A stretch of 57,721 bases of DNA from NCBI GenBank assembly GCA_014360805.1, contig JACIWU010000011.1, forward strand, positions 1-57,721, written 5' to 3'. Below, in pieces: positions 1-8,970 of the stretch (positions are counted from its first letter, which is position 1; each line of letters starts with the position of its first letter). The notes under the pieces are model-generated. The model was not told the origin of the DNA. It was given only the letters and a program-made list of their open reading frames with translations, and searched no databases. This stretch comes from Chloroflexota bacterium. GTDB taxonomy: Bacteria > Chloroflexota > Anaerolineae > DTLA01. The position numbers were made by a program, and so were the translations under genes.

Positions 1-542
1 ATGAGTTCTACTTGCTGTCTGGGGCGAGCGCGCCGCGCGCCTCGGCGTACGATGGCTTCCCGCAGGTGGAGAACGGCGTGGGGTTGGTGAGGCTCTTCCT
101 GGACGACTGGGCGCGGGTGCGGCGCAAACTGGCCGTGGGCGAGGCACCCATGCAGCAGCGTATGACGTGGGTAACGGGTGTGTTGTTCGCACCGGTGCTC
201 CAAGATGTGGCCGCGTGGCTGGGGCGCGAGCGGGGCATCCGCGTGGATGTGGTGGCGGTGGTCAATCGGTTCTTCGGTGAGACCGTTACGGTCGCCGGGC
301 TGTTGACGGCGGAGGATGTGGCGGCGGCGCTCAGCGGGCGGGAGTTGGGCGAGTGGGTTGTGCTGCCCAGGGCCATGCTGGATCACGAAGGACGGATGAC
401 GTTGGACGACCGCTCGCCCGAGTGGCTGGAGCAGACTCTCGGGGTGCGGGTGCTGTTTGCCGACAGGGTGAGCGACTTGGTGGTAGCGTCAGGTGCGCGG
501 CGCGGGCTTTCGGAAGACTCGGGCGACGAAGCCTGGGCCTAG
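1..542 (+). CDS. DUF512-type protein, C-terminal part (5' truncated by window edge)
   Basis: The reading frame is open from the first complete codon (base 3) to a TAG at 540-542, so only the last 180 or so residues are present. The segment GFPQLENG-like (here GFPQVENGVGLVR) followed by the ending FADRVSDLVVASG is typical of the DUF512 domain found in PDZ/radical-SAM-like FeS proteins that often lie beside the GTPase gene der. The family's role is not established. The FeS motifs would lie upstream, outside the window. Its last 54 bases overlap the 3' end of the convergent methyltransferase gene. The family call rests on the conserved C-terminal motifs only. Confidence 0.75.
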   Translation, partial: EFYLLSGASAPRASAYDGFPQVENGVGLVRLFLDDWARVRRKLAVGEAPMQQRMTWVTGVLFAPVLQDVAAWLGRERGIRVDVVAVVNRFFGETVTVAGLLTAEDVAAALSGRELGEWVVLPRAMLDHEGRMTLDDRSPEWLEQTLGVRVLFADRVSDLVVASGARRGLSEDSGDEAWA

Positions 543-1211
543 CCCTGGGATGCTAGAGCAGTCTTCGTGGTGGATTTGCTGTAAGCCAAGCCGTTCAAAT
601 ATCTTCCGGTAATTGCGGGGGAAATGTCTCCACGAGATGTGCTCCTCGTCCTCTATGGTAATCAGGTATTGCTTGACCACCCGCGCGATTTCGTGAAATA
701 GCCATTCGCTATCCTGGTGTATATGTTCCAGTACAGCCATCGTGAAGACGAGGTCAAAGGAGGCCGTATCTAGGGTTGGAAGCACGCTTTCGGCCGGGGC
801 ATTATAGATTTGGATCTGTTGCGCCATCTCCGGAAAAGTTGCTTTCAACAGGTGAACGGCTTGCTTGCTGATTTCAATGCCTGTAAGGTCCGCGAACCCG
901 GCTGAGAACAGGTAGTTAAGGTTCCTGCCCACATTGCAGCCGATCTCCAGCAGCGATGCGTCGGTGCGCACGACTTGACGCACGAGGCGCAGCAGCAGTT
1001 CGCTCTTTTCTGCTCCGCTGAGGTACTCCTCAGGTGCGTTGCGCCCATCCCATGGCGATTCCCAATACTGTAGGATCTTGTCGTGGCTAAGGGGGCGGTG
1101 CCGGAGGGCACGGTATATACGCGAGCGCCGAACAACTCTGTAGCACCAGACCAGTGCACGTTTCAGGGGAGCGGGAATGATTCTCTTTATTGAAGCAAGC
1201 CATAGTCTCAC
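489..1211 (-). CDS. class I SAM-dependent methyltransferase
   Basis: A 240-residue protein with a Rossmann methyltransferase core: motif I LLEIGCNVGRN (about residue 87), an acidic loop at GIEIS, and the post-II segment FDLVFTMAVLEHI. This places it in the Methyltransf_11/25 group, which binds S-adenosylmethionine. The acceptor cannot be told. A basic N-terminus (about 40 residues, several Arg/Lys) precedes the domain. GTG at 1209-1211 is chosen as start because AGGAAGAAG sits about 8 bases upstream and no ATG exists in frame nearby. The 3' end runs 54 bases into the convergent DUF512 gene. Genes of this type often act on lipids, quinones or surface glycans; nothing here narrows that. Confidence 0.75.
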   Translation of the reverse strand: MRLWLASIKRIIPAPLKRALVWCYRVVRRSRIYRALRHRPLSHDKILQYWESPWDGRNAPEEYLSGAEKSELLLRLVRQVVRTDASLLEIGCNVGRNLNYLFSAGFADLTGIEISKQAVHLLKATFPEMAQQIQIYNAPAESVLPTLDTASFDLVFTMAVLEHIHQDSEWLFHEIARVVKQYLITIEDEEHISWRHFPRNYRKIFERLGLQQIHHEDCSSIPGLGPGFVARVFRKPAPRT

Positions 1212-1317
1212 AGTTCTTCTTCCTGGCCATGGATTACCGAAGCTTGCCTAGTATACGCTGAGGGTGCTGGATGTCAAAACTCTGTGGGAAGGCCCCCTGG
1301 CTGCGGGGAGGTACAAC

Positions 1318-1349
1318 ACAGCCAGGCGGCCGCACGACCGCCTGGCTGT
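1318..1349 (-). terminator. terminator-like hairpin after the modular secreted protein
   Basis: A 12-bp perfect stem (ACAGCCAGGCGG with its complement) around an 8-base loop lies 27 bases past the stop of the minus-strand gene at 1376. The bases that follow on the minus strand are only moderately T-rich (TGTTGT), so it may act as a weak or factor-aided terminator. Confidence 0.55.
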
Positions 1350-1375
1350 TGCAGTGTGCGGCTAGTTGTCCGGGG

Positions 1376-3820
1376 CTACGGAGTGATCTGGATGGAGCCG
1401 GCGTACTTCCAGGCGTCAATCCAGTTGTAGCGGTCCTGGGCGTAGAGGTAGATGTTCTTCGTGGTGCCGGCCATGGGCGCCTTGAATTCTATGCTCCACG
1501 TCATGCTCAGCATGTCTCCGCTCTTAGTTACCGAGCATCCCGCCCCATGGATGATCACCCACGAGTTTTCCAGATTCTGCGCGCTTCCGGGCGTGATGGG
1601 ACCAATCCAGCTGCCCGAGTCCGCTTTCATCCTAATCTGGTTTGTGGCGACCTGATAGTATGCGTACAGGGATTGAGTTGTACCGCCGGGTGTGGAAGCG
1701 ATATTAAGGAAGACATACTTTAGGTCAGACCACTGTTCGGGGTCTGTGTAGGTCGTGGTGTACGAGTAGGTGGTGCCCACCGGCTGGACATTGCTGGAAG
1801 GCGTTACCCCACCGTCGCCAGGCCACATATTCACCCTGCGCCATCCTTTTTCCACCCAGCCGGTTTCATTATTGCTGTCATCCGTCGCTGCCACGAAGAT
1901 GCGGTAGTGCTGCGACGCTCCGGTTGCCTTGAAGAGAATCTCCGGATAGACGTCCAGGTAGTTGCCCGAATACGTCTTTATGGTCGTTTTGGACACATCT
2001 AGCGTCCCGTTGTTGCTGGAAATCTTGACATTGGTACCAGGTATATATCCGCCCAGCCAGACGGTGTCGTCGGAGTCGCGCAGGTAGACGCGGTTGGTGT
2101 TCTGGTCGTAGCGCACGTAGATAGCGTTTCGCGTGGAGCCATCCAGGCTGAACAGCACGTAGACCTGGGCGAGGTGGGCGTAGCCCGACGGGTCGCTGAC
2201 CTGGGCGCGGAAGTTCCACCCCCAGCCCGGCGCAACGTTGGACTGTGCTGGCGCGAATATACCAACAACCGGCATCCCGCTGGGGGAGGGCGCTCGCTGC
2301 GCCAAGGACTGTGCAGAAGGCACGGCTTCAATTGCAGGCGTCGGTTTGTCCGGCGGGGTGATCTTGCCGGTGCTCGTAGTCGTCCGATCCGGGTTCAGGA
2401 AGCCGGGCGATGGCAGCCCAGGGTACACGTCAGGGGAGCGGAAAACGGGCTTGAAGTCAGGGCCTGCGTCCAGCGGGATGGGAGCGTCGCCTTCGGGTGG
2501 CGTGCCCTCGCGCACGACGGACGCTGCACTGCCCGAGCCAACTACCCACTGACCGATGAGGACCCAGCCATCCTGGAAGTTCTGGTTGTCGTAGATGTAG
2601 CCCCAGACATCTTTTGAGCCTTCTGTGCCGGCCTTGAACGTGATGTTCCAGTTGACGGTCAGGACCTTCGCGCTCTGAGAGGCAGAGGAAGCGCCGACAT
2701 CAAGGATCGCATACGCGGTTTCAATCGTTCCGGGCGTGCCTATGACAAGTCCACCAATCCAAGAACTGCCGTTGTAGACGAACATCTTCCCATCCGACAG
2801 CCTGTAGTAGGCTCGGAACTGCTCCGTGTAGGGCGAAGGCTGCATGGTAACGCGGATAAAGGCGGTCTTCAGAGTACTGGCGCCGTCTTCGTCCGAGTAG
2901 GTAACGGTGAAGGTCTGCGGCGTTCCCACAGCCACGGTGCCCGACGCGGGCGAGAGGCCGCCCACATTAGGGAACATGTTCACGCGCCAGGTTCCCAGGT
3001 TCACCCAGCCCGTGGACTGGGATTTGGAGTCCACCGCCTTCAGGTACACTTTCCAGTTGACCGAAGTGGCGGGTTGTTTGGGCATAATGGTCCAGGTTAC
3101 GCGGACCTGCGAGGTTGTGGTAACCACCGTTGTTTGGGATACGTCCAGGGTAACATTGCTATTGGTCAGTTGCACGTTCGCGCCGGGCTCAAACCCGCCA
3201 ACCCAGTCTGTGTTGGCGTCGTTGCGGATGTACAGTTTCCGCGCGACGACGTCATATCGGAACTGCTGGGTGTTGTCGGTGGCGGTGGTGTTCCACATGA
3301 GGTAGACATCGCGCAGGTCGCCCGAACCATTGCCGTCTTCATAGATGGCCTGGAAAGAACGCCAATAGTCAGGCATGGAATTGTAGCCGGAGGGGCTTAC
3401 GGAGACTGCCGTCGGCGCGTAGTTCACCGTGAGGTTGAGTTCTACGTCGGTGCCCTCGTGCCATGTGCCGGTCTGGTCGGTGAGGTTGCCACCTACTTTG
3501 AACACTACGGTGTCGCCCTCATTCCCGCCTTCCACTACACCAGGTGTTGTCGGGTCGTCTCCGGGGACGGTGATGGTGTAGACCGAGGTCTGCTGCCCGT
3601 TCACGGTGGTCAGAAACGTGGTCGTCTCGGCGTATTTTACTCCATTGATCCATGCGGAGACGGACGTGCCGTTGGGGACGTTGGCACCGTTCGCCGTGAC
3701 CGTGCCATAGAACGCGGACGGGAGGCGCGGCGGCTCGTCCGCGACAGCAGGCACGACGAGGGAGAATAGCAGGAAGAGCGCCAGAACGGCTCCAAGTTTG
3801 CGTTTCTTCTGGTCTGCCAT
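1376..3820 (-). CDS. secreted protein with duplicated beta-rich modules
   Basis: The protein has 814 residues from ATG 3818-3820, which is preceded by AGGAG at good spacing. Residues 1-27 form a signal peptide (KKRK, a hydrophobic run, then AVA-DE). Residues 36-133 resemble a carboxypeptidase-regulatory-like domain (FYGTVTANG). After that come two related module pairs, A-B (about 135-415) and A'-B' (about 510-814). Each A module carries VYLRDS/LYIRND and WxGGxxPGxNV-type motifs, and each B module has the YSDEDG/YTDPEQ and SSWIGG/GSWIGP motifs. A proline-rich linker of about 90 residues joins the pairs. No enzyme motif is seen. It is probably exported to the cell surface or released. The function is unknown, and the repeat architecture suggests binding or a structural role. 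Confidence 0.7.
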   Translation of the reverse strand: MADQKKRKLGAVLALFLLFSLVVPAVADEPPRLPSAFYGTVTANGANVPNGTSVSAWINGVKYAETTTFLTTVNGQQTSVYTITVPGDDPTTPGVVEGGNEGDTVVFKVGGNLTDQTGTWHEGTDVELNLTVNYAPTAVSVSPSGYNSMPDYWRSFQAIYEDGNGSGDLRDVYLMWNTTATDNTQQFRYDVVARKLYIRNDANTDWVGGFEPGANVQLTNSNVTLDVSQTTVVTTTSQVRVTWTIMPKQPATSVNWKVYLKAVDSKSQSTGWVNLGTWRVNMFPNVGGLSPASGTVAVGTPQTFTVTYSDEDGASTLKTAFIRVTMQPSPYTEQFRAYYRLSDGKMFVYNGSSWIGGLVIGTPGTIETAYAILDVGASSASQSAKVLTVNWNITFKAGTEGSKDVWGYIYDNQNFQDGWVLIGQWVVGSGSAASVVREGTPPEGDAPIPLDAGPDFKPVFRSPDVYPGLPSPGFLNPDRTTTSTGKITPPDKPTPAIEAVPSAQSLAQRAPSPSGMPVVGIFAPAQSNVAPGWGWNFRAQVSDPSGYAHLAQVYVLFSLDGSTRNAIYVRYDQNTNRVYLRDSDDTVWLGGYIPGTNVKISSNNGTLDVSKTTIKTYSGNYLDVYPEILFKATGASQHYRIFVAATDDSNNETGWVEKGWRRVNMWPGDGGVTPSSNVQPVGTTYSYTTTYTDPEQWSDLKYVFLNIASTPGGTTQSLYAYYQVATNQIRMKADSGSWIGPITPGSAQNLENSWVIIHGAGCSVTKSGDMLSMTWSIEFKAPMAGTTKNIYLYAQDRYNWIDAWKYAGSIQITP

Positions 3821-3987
3821 AGGGGACTCCTCACTCCGTGATATCACGCAGGCGATCAAGACCTGCGCTCTGCCAGACTCACTCCCAGTATACGTGTGGG
3901 AGTGTGGCAGTTCAATAGGAAAATAGTACCCTGCTATGGTCGCAGAACGCGGGATAGGTCGGCAGAGATACGGCCGCTCGTCTCCGG

Positions 3988-4836
3988 TCAGGGCTGTGCT
4001 TGCCAAACCTCCGCCAGAATGGGCACGGCCAGTTCGTAGTGGCCGAAGGGCGGCATGAGGCAGATGCCGTTGAAACCAGCCTCTCTCGCCGCTTGTCGCA
4101 GCACACGAGCGATGGCAATGCCTTCTCGCACCGCATCCTGGCTCTGGGCCATCCGCCTGCGCAGCGCGTCGGGGATTTGGATTCCGGGCACATGCTGGTT
4201 CAGGTACTCCGCGTGGGCTGCTGAGTACAGGGGCAGGATGCCCATGATGACCGGCACGCCGTAGCCGCTTGTCTGTTCCTGAATGTGCGGTATGGTTTCC
4301 TCGTCGTAGATGGGCTGGGTGATGACAAAGGCGGCCCCCGCTTGCACCTTGCGCGCAAGTTTGGCCAACTCGGCCTTGCGCACATTTGGGGACGGATCAA
4401 AGACGACCCCCACAACTTGCCCCAGGTCGGCGCAAAGCCGAATGAGGTCAAGTACGGTGAGGTCGTGGACGGCTTTGGCGGGCTTTCTGTCGGAGAAGGT
4501 TATCGGGTCGCCGGACACGGCCAGTTGGTGGCGAATGCCCGCGGCTCGGGCGCCGAGAATCTCTGCTTCCAAGGCCACCCGGTTGCGATCGCGGACGGTC
4601 AGGTGCACGATGGTGTCCCATGGAGTCTGCGCGCGCATGATGGAGCCCAAGAGGGTTGCGCTCATGCGCGGCCGCGCCATGGGCGAGTCGGCCACGTTGA
4701 CGAAGTGGATGCACCCTGCCGGCAGGGCGCGCAAGCAGTTGAGGATGCGGGTGGGGTCGGGGCCCCTGGGCGGGAGTACCTCCAGGCAGTGCACGAAGGT
4801 GCTCGCCGCCAGTTCGGGCAGTGTGGGGTTCTCCAT
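3988..4836 (-). CDS. metF: methylenetetrahydrofolate reductase family protein
   Basis: The protein has 282 residues and the MTHFR TIM-barrel pattern: CLEVLPPRGPDP near the N-terminus (with the family's Glu), HLTVRDRN around residue 90, GDPITFSD, and ITQPIYDEE with GILPLYS towards the end. The family reduces 5,10-methylene-THF to 5-methyl-THF, feeding methionine synthesis or, in anaerobes, the methyl branch of the Wood-Ljungdahl pathway. ATG 4834-4836 is chosen over an earlier in-frame start because AGGTG lies 10 bases upstream and it falls just after the upstream stop. It lies 13 bases downstream of a pyridine-nucleotide flavoprotein gene, which could be its electron donor (inference). The LPPRGPDP form of the N-terminus is the one seen in MetF domains linked to homocysteine methyltransferase. 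Confidence 0.85.
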   Translation of the reverse strand: MENPTLPELAASTFVHCLEVLPPRGPDPTRILNCLRALPAGCIHFVNVADSPMARPRMSATLLGSIMRAQTPWDTIVHLTVRDRNRVALEAEILGARAAGIRHQLAVSGDPITFSDRKPAKAVHDLTVLDLIRLCADLGQVVGVVFDPSPNVRKAELAKLARKVQAGAAFVITQPIYDEETIPHIQEQTSGYGVPVIMGILPLYSAAHAEYLNQHVPGIQIPDALRRRMAQSQDAVREGIAIARVLRQAAREAGFNGICLMPPFGHYELAVPILAEVWQAQP

Positions 4837-4849
4837 ACCGCCAGTGCAC

Positions 4850-6064
4850 CTAGAGCAGGGTCTTGAGGTCAAAGTCGTCCAGCAACATCTGGCTCGCTGC
4901 CGCCTCTACGGGCGCTTTGCGGTTGACAAGCCGCGTCATAAGGGTAACGCTCTTGCGGTCTCCTAGAAGAATCGTACCGACCAGTGCCCCGTCCTTGAAG
5001 ACGAGTTTCTTGTACAGTCCTTTGGCCGGGTCGCTTCGCCTGTAGGAAGTGTAGCCCGGCTCCTCGGGGTTCACGATGCCGATGGACGTGAGGTCTATGC
5101 CCATGACTTTCAGCGTGTTGATAGGGGTTGTGCCTGCATAGGTTTCGCTTTGCGGGCGAATCATGTTGGCGGCGGCGACACGTGCCTGTTCTATGGCGGC
5201 TGGGATAATCCCGTAGATGCGCTCGCGGAACTCGGCCACATCGCCTGCGACGTAGATGTTCGGGTCGCTGGTCTGCATGTGTTCGGTTGCCAAGACGCCG
5301 CGGTTCACCGTCAGACCCGCCTCCTTTGCCAACTGGAGTTTGGGCCGAATGCCGGCAGAGAACAGAACCATGTCGCAGGGAATGGTTTTCCCTTCTTTGA
5401 GTTGCACGCCTACAGCGGTTTCGGTGCCGACGATCGCTTCAACGGTTGTGCCCGTGATGACCGAGATACCCATTTGCTCAATGAGTTGCGTCAGGATCGC
5501 CGCACCCTCTGCGTCTAGTTGACGTGGCAGGAGGCGCGGGAAGACCTCAATGACCGTAACGTTCAGCCCCAGGGCACTCAGCCCGCGAGCGCTTTCCAGG
5601 CCGAGCAGCCCGCCGCCGATGACGACAGCGGCCCTCTTGTCCTGCGCGTAGTCATGGATCGTCTGCGCGTCGTCCAGGGTGCGTAGGGTGAAGCAGCCCT
5701 TGAGCGCGGCGTTGGCTATGGGCGGGACGAACGAGTACCCACCACATGCCAGCATCAAGGCATCGTAGGGAACTTTCTCGCCCGACGCCAGCACGATTGT
5801 GCGTTCCTTCGGGAGTATCTGCGAAACCGGCGTATCCAGATGCACCTGAATGCGGCGCTTGGAATACCACGATTCGGTGTACGGGTACAGTTCTTCTCGC
5901 CGGTAGCGGCCGGCCAGAAAGTCTGGCAGCCATGGACGGCGATAGTAGGGGTACTTCTCGTCGGTGTAGATGGTAATCTGGGCGGTGGGATCGCCTTCTG
6001 CCAACGTTGCTGCCGCGGTTACTCCGGCGATTCCGTTGCCGATGATGACATACTGTTGCGCCAT
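4850..6064 (-). CDS. FAD/NAD(P)-dependent oxidoreductase (NirB/rubredoxin-reductase-like)
   Basis: The protein has 404 residues. The N-terminus has a FAD dinucleotide fold (YVIIGNGIAGVTAA), a central NAD(P) fold (AAVVIGGGLLGLESA, about residue 145), and the FAD-closing motif NIYVAGDVAEF at about 275. The layout is Pyr_redox_2 plus the C-terminal domain of NADH-dependent nitrite reductase or rubredoxin reductase. No cysteine pair for disulfide chemistry is evident. ATG 6062-6064 has GGAGG 8 bases upstream; the longer frame upstream is not supported. It is co-transcribed with metF (13-base gap) from a promoter at 6107-6135. It probably passes electrons from NAD(P)H to an FeS or flavin partner; MetF is a candidate partner by position only. 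Confidence 0.8.
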   Translation of the reverse strand: MAQQYVIIGNGIAGVTAAATLAEGDPTAQITIYTDEKYPYYRRPWLPDFLAGRYRREELYPYTESWYSKRRIQVHLDTPVSQILPKERTIVLASGEKVPYDALMLACGGYSFVPPIANAALKGCFTLRTLDDAQTIHDYAQDKRAAVVIGGGLLGLESARGLSALGLNVTVIEVFPRLLPRQLDAEGAAILTQLIEQMGISVITGTTVEAIVGTETAVGVQLKEGKTIPCDMVLFSAGIRPKLQLAKEAGLTVNRGVLATEHMQTSDPNIYVAGDVAEFRERIYGIIPAAIEQARVAAANMIRPQSETYAGTTPINTLKVMGIDLTSIGIVNPEEPGYTSYRRSDPAKGLYKKLVFKDGALVGTILLGDRKSVTLMTRLVNRKAPVEAAASQMLLDDFDLKTLL

Positions 6065-6106
6065 TTTGCATCCTCCGTGATGGGGGTAAGGCGAAGCCTT
6101 TGCCGC

Positions 6107-6135
6107 AGTGTAGCATGGAGAGCGTCGGGTGTCAA
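6107..6135 (-). promoter_or_regulatory. sigma70-like promoter of the oxidoreductase-metF unit
   Basis: On the minus strand TTGACA is followed by 17 bases and TACACT, 43 bases upstream of the ATG at 6064. It is back-to-back with the trmFO promoter, with 4 bases between the two -35 boxes. Confidence 0.6.
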
Positions 6136-6139
6136 GACT

Positions 6140-6168
6140 TTGTCGGCGCTGTCTCGCGGTGGTATACT
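6140..6168 (+). promoter_or_regulatory. sigma70-like promoter of trmFO
   Basis: TTGTCG, 17 bases, TATACT. The predicted start near 6175 leaves only a short leader holding GGGAGG (6175-6180) before the GTG at 6189. Confidence 0.6.
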
Positions 6169-6188
6169 CTCTGTGGGAGGTTCCGAAC

Positions 6189-7562
6189 GTGAGCGGAGAA
6201 GAGTTCATTACAGTGATCGGGGCCGGGCTGGCGGGTTCCGAGGCGGCGTGGCAAATTGCGCGGCGGGGTGTGAAGGTGCGCCTGTACGAGATGCGCCCCC
6301 TCGTCATGACGCCCGCGCATCGCACGGATAAGTTTGCCGAGTTGGTGTGCAGCAATTCGCTGGGGTCAGATTTGCCGGATCGGGCGTTGGGCCTGCTGAA
6401 ACGCGAACTGGAAATGTTGGGGTCGCTGATCATACGGTGTGCACGGGAGACGGCCGTGCCTGCGGGAGGGGCGCTGGCTGTGGGCCGCGAGGAGTTCTCC
6501 CGGAGGGTAACCGAAAGCCTGGCATCTCATCCTTTCGTTGAAGTCGTGCGGCAGGAGGTGCGGGAGATTCCGCCCGGGGTAACCGTGCTCGCGACAGGGC
6601 CGCTGACCAGCGAGGCGCTCGCGAGCCGAATCGTGGAAGCCGTGGGCACGGAGCACCTGAGTTTCTTTGACGCGATGGCTCCCATCGTCGCGGCGGATTC
6701 CTTAGATATGACGGTTGCATTCGCGGCCTCTCGCTATGGACGTGGCGATGATGATTACATCAATTGCCCCATGACAAAAGAGGAATACGACCGGTTCGTG
6801 GAGGCGCTGGTCTCGGCCGAGACGATCCCATTGCGGGATTTTGAGGCTGCCGACAGGCGTTTCTTTGAGGCGTGCTTGCCGGTAGAGGAGATCGCCCGAC
6901 GCGGGCACGATGCGCTGGCGTTTGGCCCGCTTAGGCCCGTGGGGCTGAAGGACCCGCGGACGGGCCGCCGCCCGTATGCGGTGGTCCAGTTGCGCCAGGA
7001 TGACCTCGCTGGCACGCTGTACAATATGGTGGGGTTTCAGACGAACCTGCGATGGCCTGAGCAGGACCGCGTGTTTCGCATGATTCCCGGGCTTGAGAGA
7101 GCACGCTTTGTCCGGTATGGTCAGATGCATCGGAACACGTTCCTCAACTCGCCTGCGGTGCTCTTGCCGACTTTGCAGAGCAGGGTGAGGGTGGACCTGT
7201 TTTTCGCGGGGCAAATCACCGGAACCGAGGGGTACGTTGGATCAACGGCGTCTGGGCTTGTGGCGGGAATCAACGCGGTGCGGTATGTGCGTGGAGAGCC
7301 GCTGCTGGTCTTTCCGCGGGACACCATGGTGGGGGCGCTTTTATGGTACGTGTCCACGCCTTCGTCGCAGGCGTTCCAGCCGATGAAGGCGAATTTTGGT
7401 TTGCTGCCTCCGCTGGAGACTCCTGTGGGGAAGCGTGTGCGGTATCGGGAGTATGCGGCAAGGGCGCTGGACTCGTTGCGGGCGTATCTGGCGGCGAATG
7501 GCGAGGAGGTATGCCCACTGCCAAGTGAGACTGAGGGGCACACGCGGTGTGGCTTCGCGTAG
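6189..7562 (+). CDS. trmFO: FAD/folate-dependent tRNA (uracil-54-C5)-methyltransferase
   Basis: The protein has 457 residues. It opens with a dinucleotide-binding fold ([16 protein letters not shown]) and the family markers [26 protein letters not shown], and near the end [16 protein letters not shown] and KANFGLLPP. TrmFO uses methylene-THF and FADH2 to make ribothymidine at position 54 of tRNA in the cytoplasm. GTG 6189-6191 is the start: GGGAGG ends 8 bases before it, and the family N-terminus begins right after. The in-frame extension upstream would cross the promoter. The length fits the family (430-470). The downstream M28 peptidase gene starts 38 bases later and may share the transcript. 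Confidence 0.95.
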   Translation: MSGEEFITVIGAGLAGSEAAWQIARRGVKVRLYEMRPLVMTPAHRTDKFAELVCSNSLGSDLPDRALGLLKRELEMLGSLIIRCARETAVPAGGALAVGREEFSRRVTESLASHPFVEVVRQEVREIPPGVTVLATGPLTSEALASRIVEAVGTEHLSFFDAMAPIVAADSLDMTVAFAASRYGRGDDDYINCPMTKEEYDRFVEALVSAETIPLRDFEAADRRFFEACLPVEEIARRGHDALAFGPLRPVGLKDPRTGRRPYAVVQLRQDDLAGTLYNMVGFQTNLRWPEQDRVFRMIPGLERARFVRYGQMHRNTFLNSPAVLLPTLQSRVRVDLFFAGQITGTEGYVGSTASGLVAGINAVRYVRGEPLLVFPRDTMVGALLWYVSTPSSQAFQPMKANFGLLPPLETPVGKRVRYREYAARALDSLRAYLAANGEEVCPLPSETEGHTRCGFA

Positions 7563-7600
7563 TCAAAGCGGCGAGGAAGTTGCGCGGTAGAGGAATTTGC

Positions 7601-8494
7601 ATGAAAAGGGTGTTATGCTATGCGAAGTACCTCTGGTTTGTTTTGGCGGCCGTGCTGCTCCTGCTGGCTTGCCAGGGTGGGGAGGCGGCGGAGTTTGACG
7701 GACAGAGGGCCTACAACCATGTCATTGCGCAGGTGGCGTTTGGCCCACGGCCTGTAGGTAGCGAAGCCCTCGTCCGCACTGCTGACTACATAGAGTCCTC
7801 GCTGCGTGCTGTAGGGTGGATGCCGACGCGGGTAACGGGAGAGTTCCGCGGAGTTGAGATTCGTAACATCGTGGCGGAGCGGAGCGGCGACGAGGGGAAG
7901 CGCGCGGGCACAATTCTCATCGGCGCGCACTACGACACGCGCCCCGCGGCAGATCGCGACCCCGTTCTATCGCGGCGCGGCGAACCCATCCTGGGTGCGA
8001 ACGATGGCGCAAGCGGGGTGTCGGTGCTATTGGAACTGGCCCGTGTGTACGATCCGGCACGGAGCGGCTATAACGTCGTGCTTGCATTCTTCGACGGCGA
8101 GGACAAGGGGGGCATAGACGACTGGCCGTTCTCGGTGGGGGCGGAGATTGTCGCGCAGCGACTGGGAGCCGGGCTTTCCAAGATGATCCTGGTGGACATG
8201 GTTGGCGACAATGACCTTCGGATTTACTACGAAGGCAATTCGGACTTGGAACTCGCGGCCGAAATCTGGGCTGTGGCGCGGAAACTTGGATGGGGCAGCC
8301 ATTTTGTCCCCGAGGTGCGGTACACCCTGATAGATGATCATATTCCCTTTGCGCAGCGTGGTGTGCCGTCCGTGGACATCATTGATTTTGACTATCCATA
8401 CTGGCATACCACAGCCGACACGGCAGACAAAGTCGCCCCGCAAAGCCTGGAAGTAGTGGGGATGGTTTTGCTAGGATACCTCTACGGCCGCTAG
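7601..8494 (+). CDS. M28-family zinc peptidase / glutaminyl-cyclase-like lipoprotein
   Basis: The protein has 297 residues with a lipoprotein signal: a basic start (MKR), a hydrophobic run, and lipobox LLAC with Cys24. The mature part has the M28 zinc-site pattern GAHYDTRP, GANDGASG, FFDGEDKG, then IDDHIPF and WHTTADT near the end. The DGEDKGG plus WHTTADT combination is closer to glutaminyl-peptide cyclotransferases than to ordinary aminopeptidases, so it may cyclise N-terminal Gln of exported proteins or act as an aminopeptidase. It is anchored outside the membrane. The ATG at 7601 has AGAGGAA upstream. It is 38 bases from trmFO and convergent with smpB. Confidence 0.85.
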   Translation: MKRVLCYAKYLWFVLAAVLLLLACQGGEAAEFDGQRAYNHVIAQVAFGPRPVGSEALVRTADYIESSLRAVGWMPTRVTGEFRGVEIRNIVAERSGDEGKRAGTILIGAHYDTRPAADRDPVLSRRGEPILGANDGASGVSVLLELARVYDPARSGYNVVLAFFDGEDKGGIDDWPFSVGAEIVAQRLGAGLSKMILVDMVGDNDLRIYYEGNSDLELAAEIWAVARKLGWGSHFVPEVRYTLIDDHIPFAQRGVPSVDIIDFDYPYWHTTADTADKVAPQSLEVVGMVLLGYLYGR

Positions 8495-8505
8495 GCAGGC
8501 ACTCG

Positions 8506-8970
8506 CTAGAAGTCGTCGTCGCGACCCTTTAGGGTGCGGCGCATCGCAAGGTCGGCGTCCCGCTTGGCGATGGCCTCGCGCTTGTCGTACAACTTCTTGC
8601 CCTTGGCCAGGGCGATCTCTACCTTGGCGCGCCTTGCCTTGATGTACATGCGCAGCGGCACAAGCGTGTACCCGCGTTCCTGTACCTTGCCCTGGAGCCG
8701 GAGAATTTCCCGCTTGTGCATCAGAAGTTTGCGGGGGCGTTTGGGGTCATGGTTGGCACGGTTGCCGTGCTCGTAGGGGCTGATGTGCGCGTTCTGCAGC
8801 CACAGTTCGCCACCCTTGATCTGGGCGAAACTATCTCGCAGGTTGACGCGGCCCGCACGCACGGATTTGATTTCCGTACCTGTGAGTGCGATGCCGGCCT
8901 CAAAGGTTTCTTCAATGAAGAAGTCGTGATAGGCCTTCCGGTTGGTGGCGACTGTCTTGATTTCGTCCAT
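8506..8970 (-). CDS. smpB: SsrA-binding protein SmpB
   Basis: The protein has 154 residues with [20 protein letters not shown] at the start, then [19 protein letters not shown], and the basic tail [13 protein letters not shown] typical of SmpB. It binds tmRNA and delivers it to stalled ribosomes for trans-translation. The ATG at 8968-8970 gives the usual family N-terminus; its ribosome binding site is poor (a GGCGG run about 15 bases up). No tmRNA gene is recognisable next to it. It is convergent with the M28 peptidase (11-base gap). Confidence 0.95.
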   Translation of the reverse strand: MDEIKTVATNRKAYHDFFIEETFEAGIALTGTEIKSVRAGRVNLRDSFAQIKGGELWLQNAHISPYEHGNRANHDPKRPRKLLMHKREILRLQGKVQERGYTLVPLRMYIKARRAKVEIALAKGKKLYDKREAIAKRDADLAMRRTLKGRDDDF

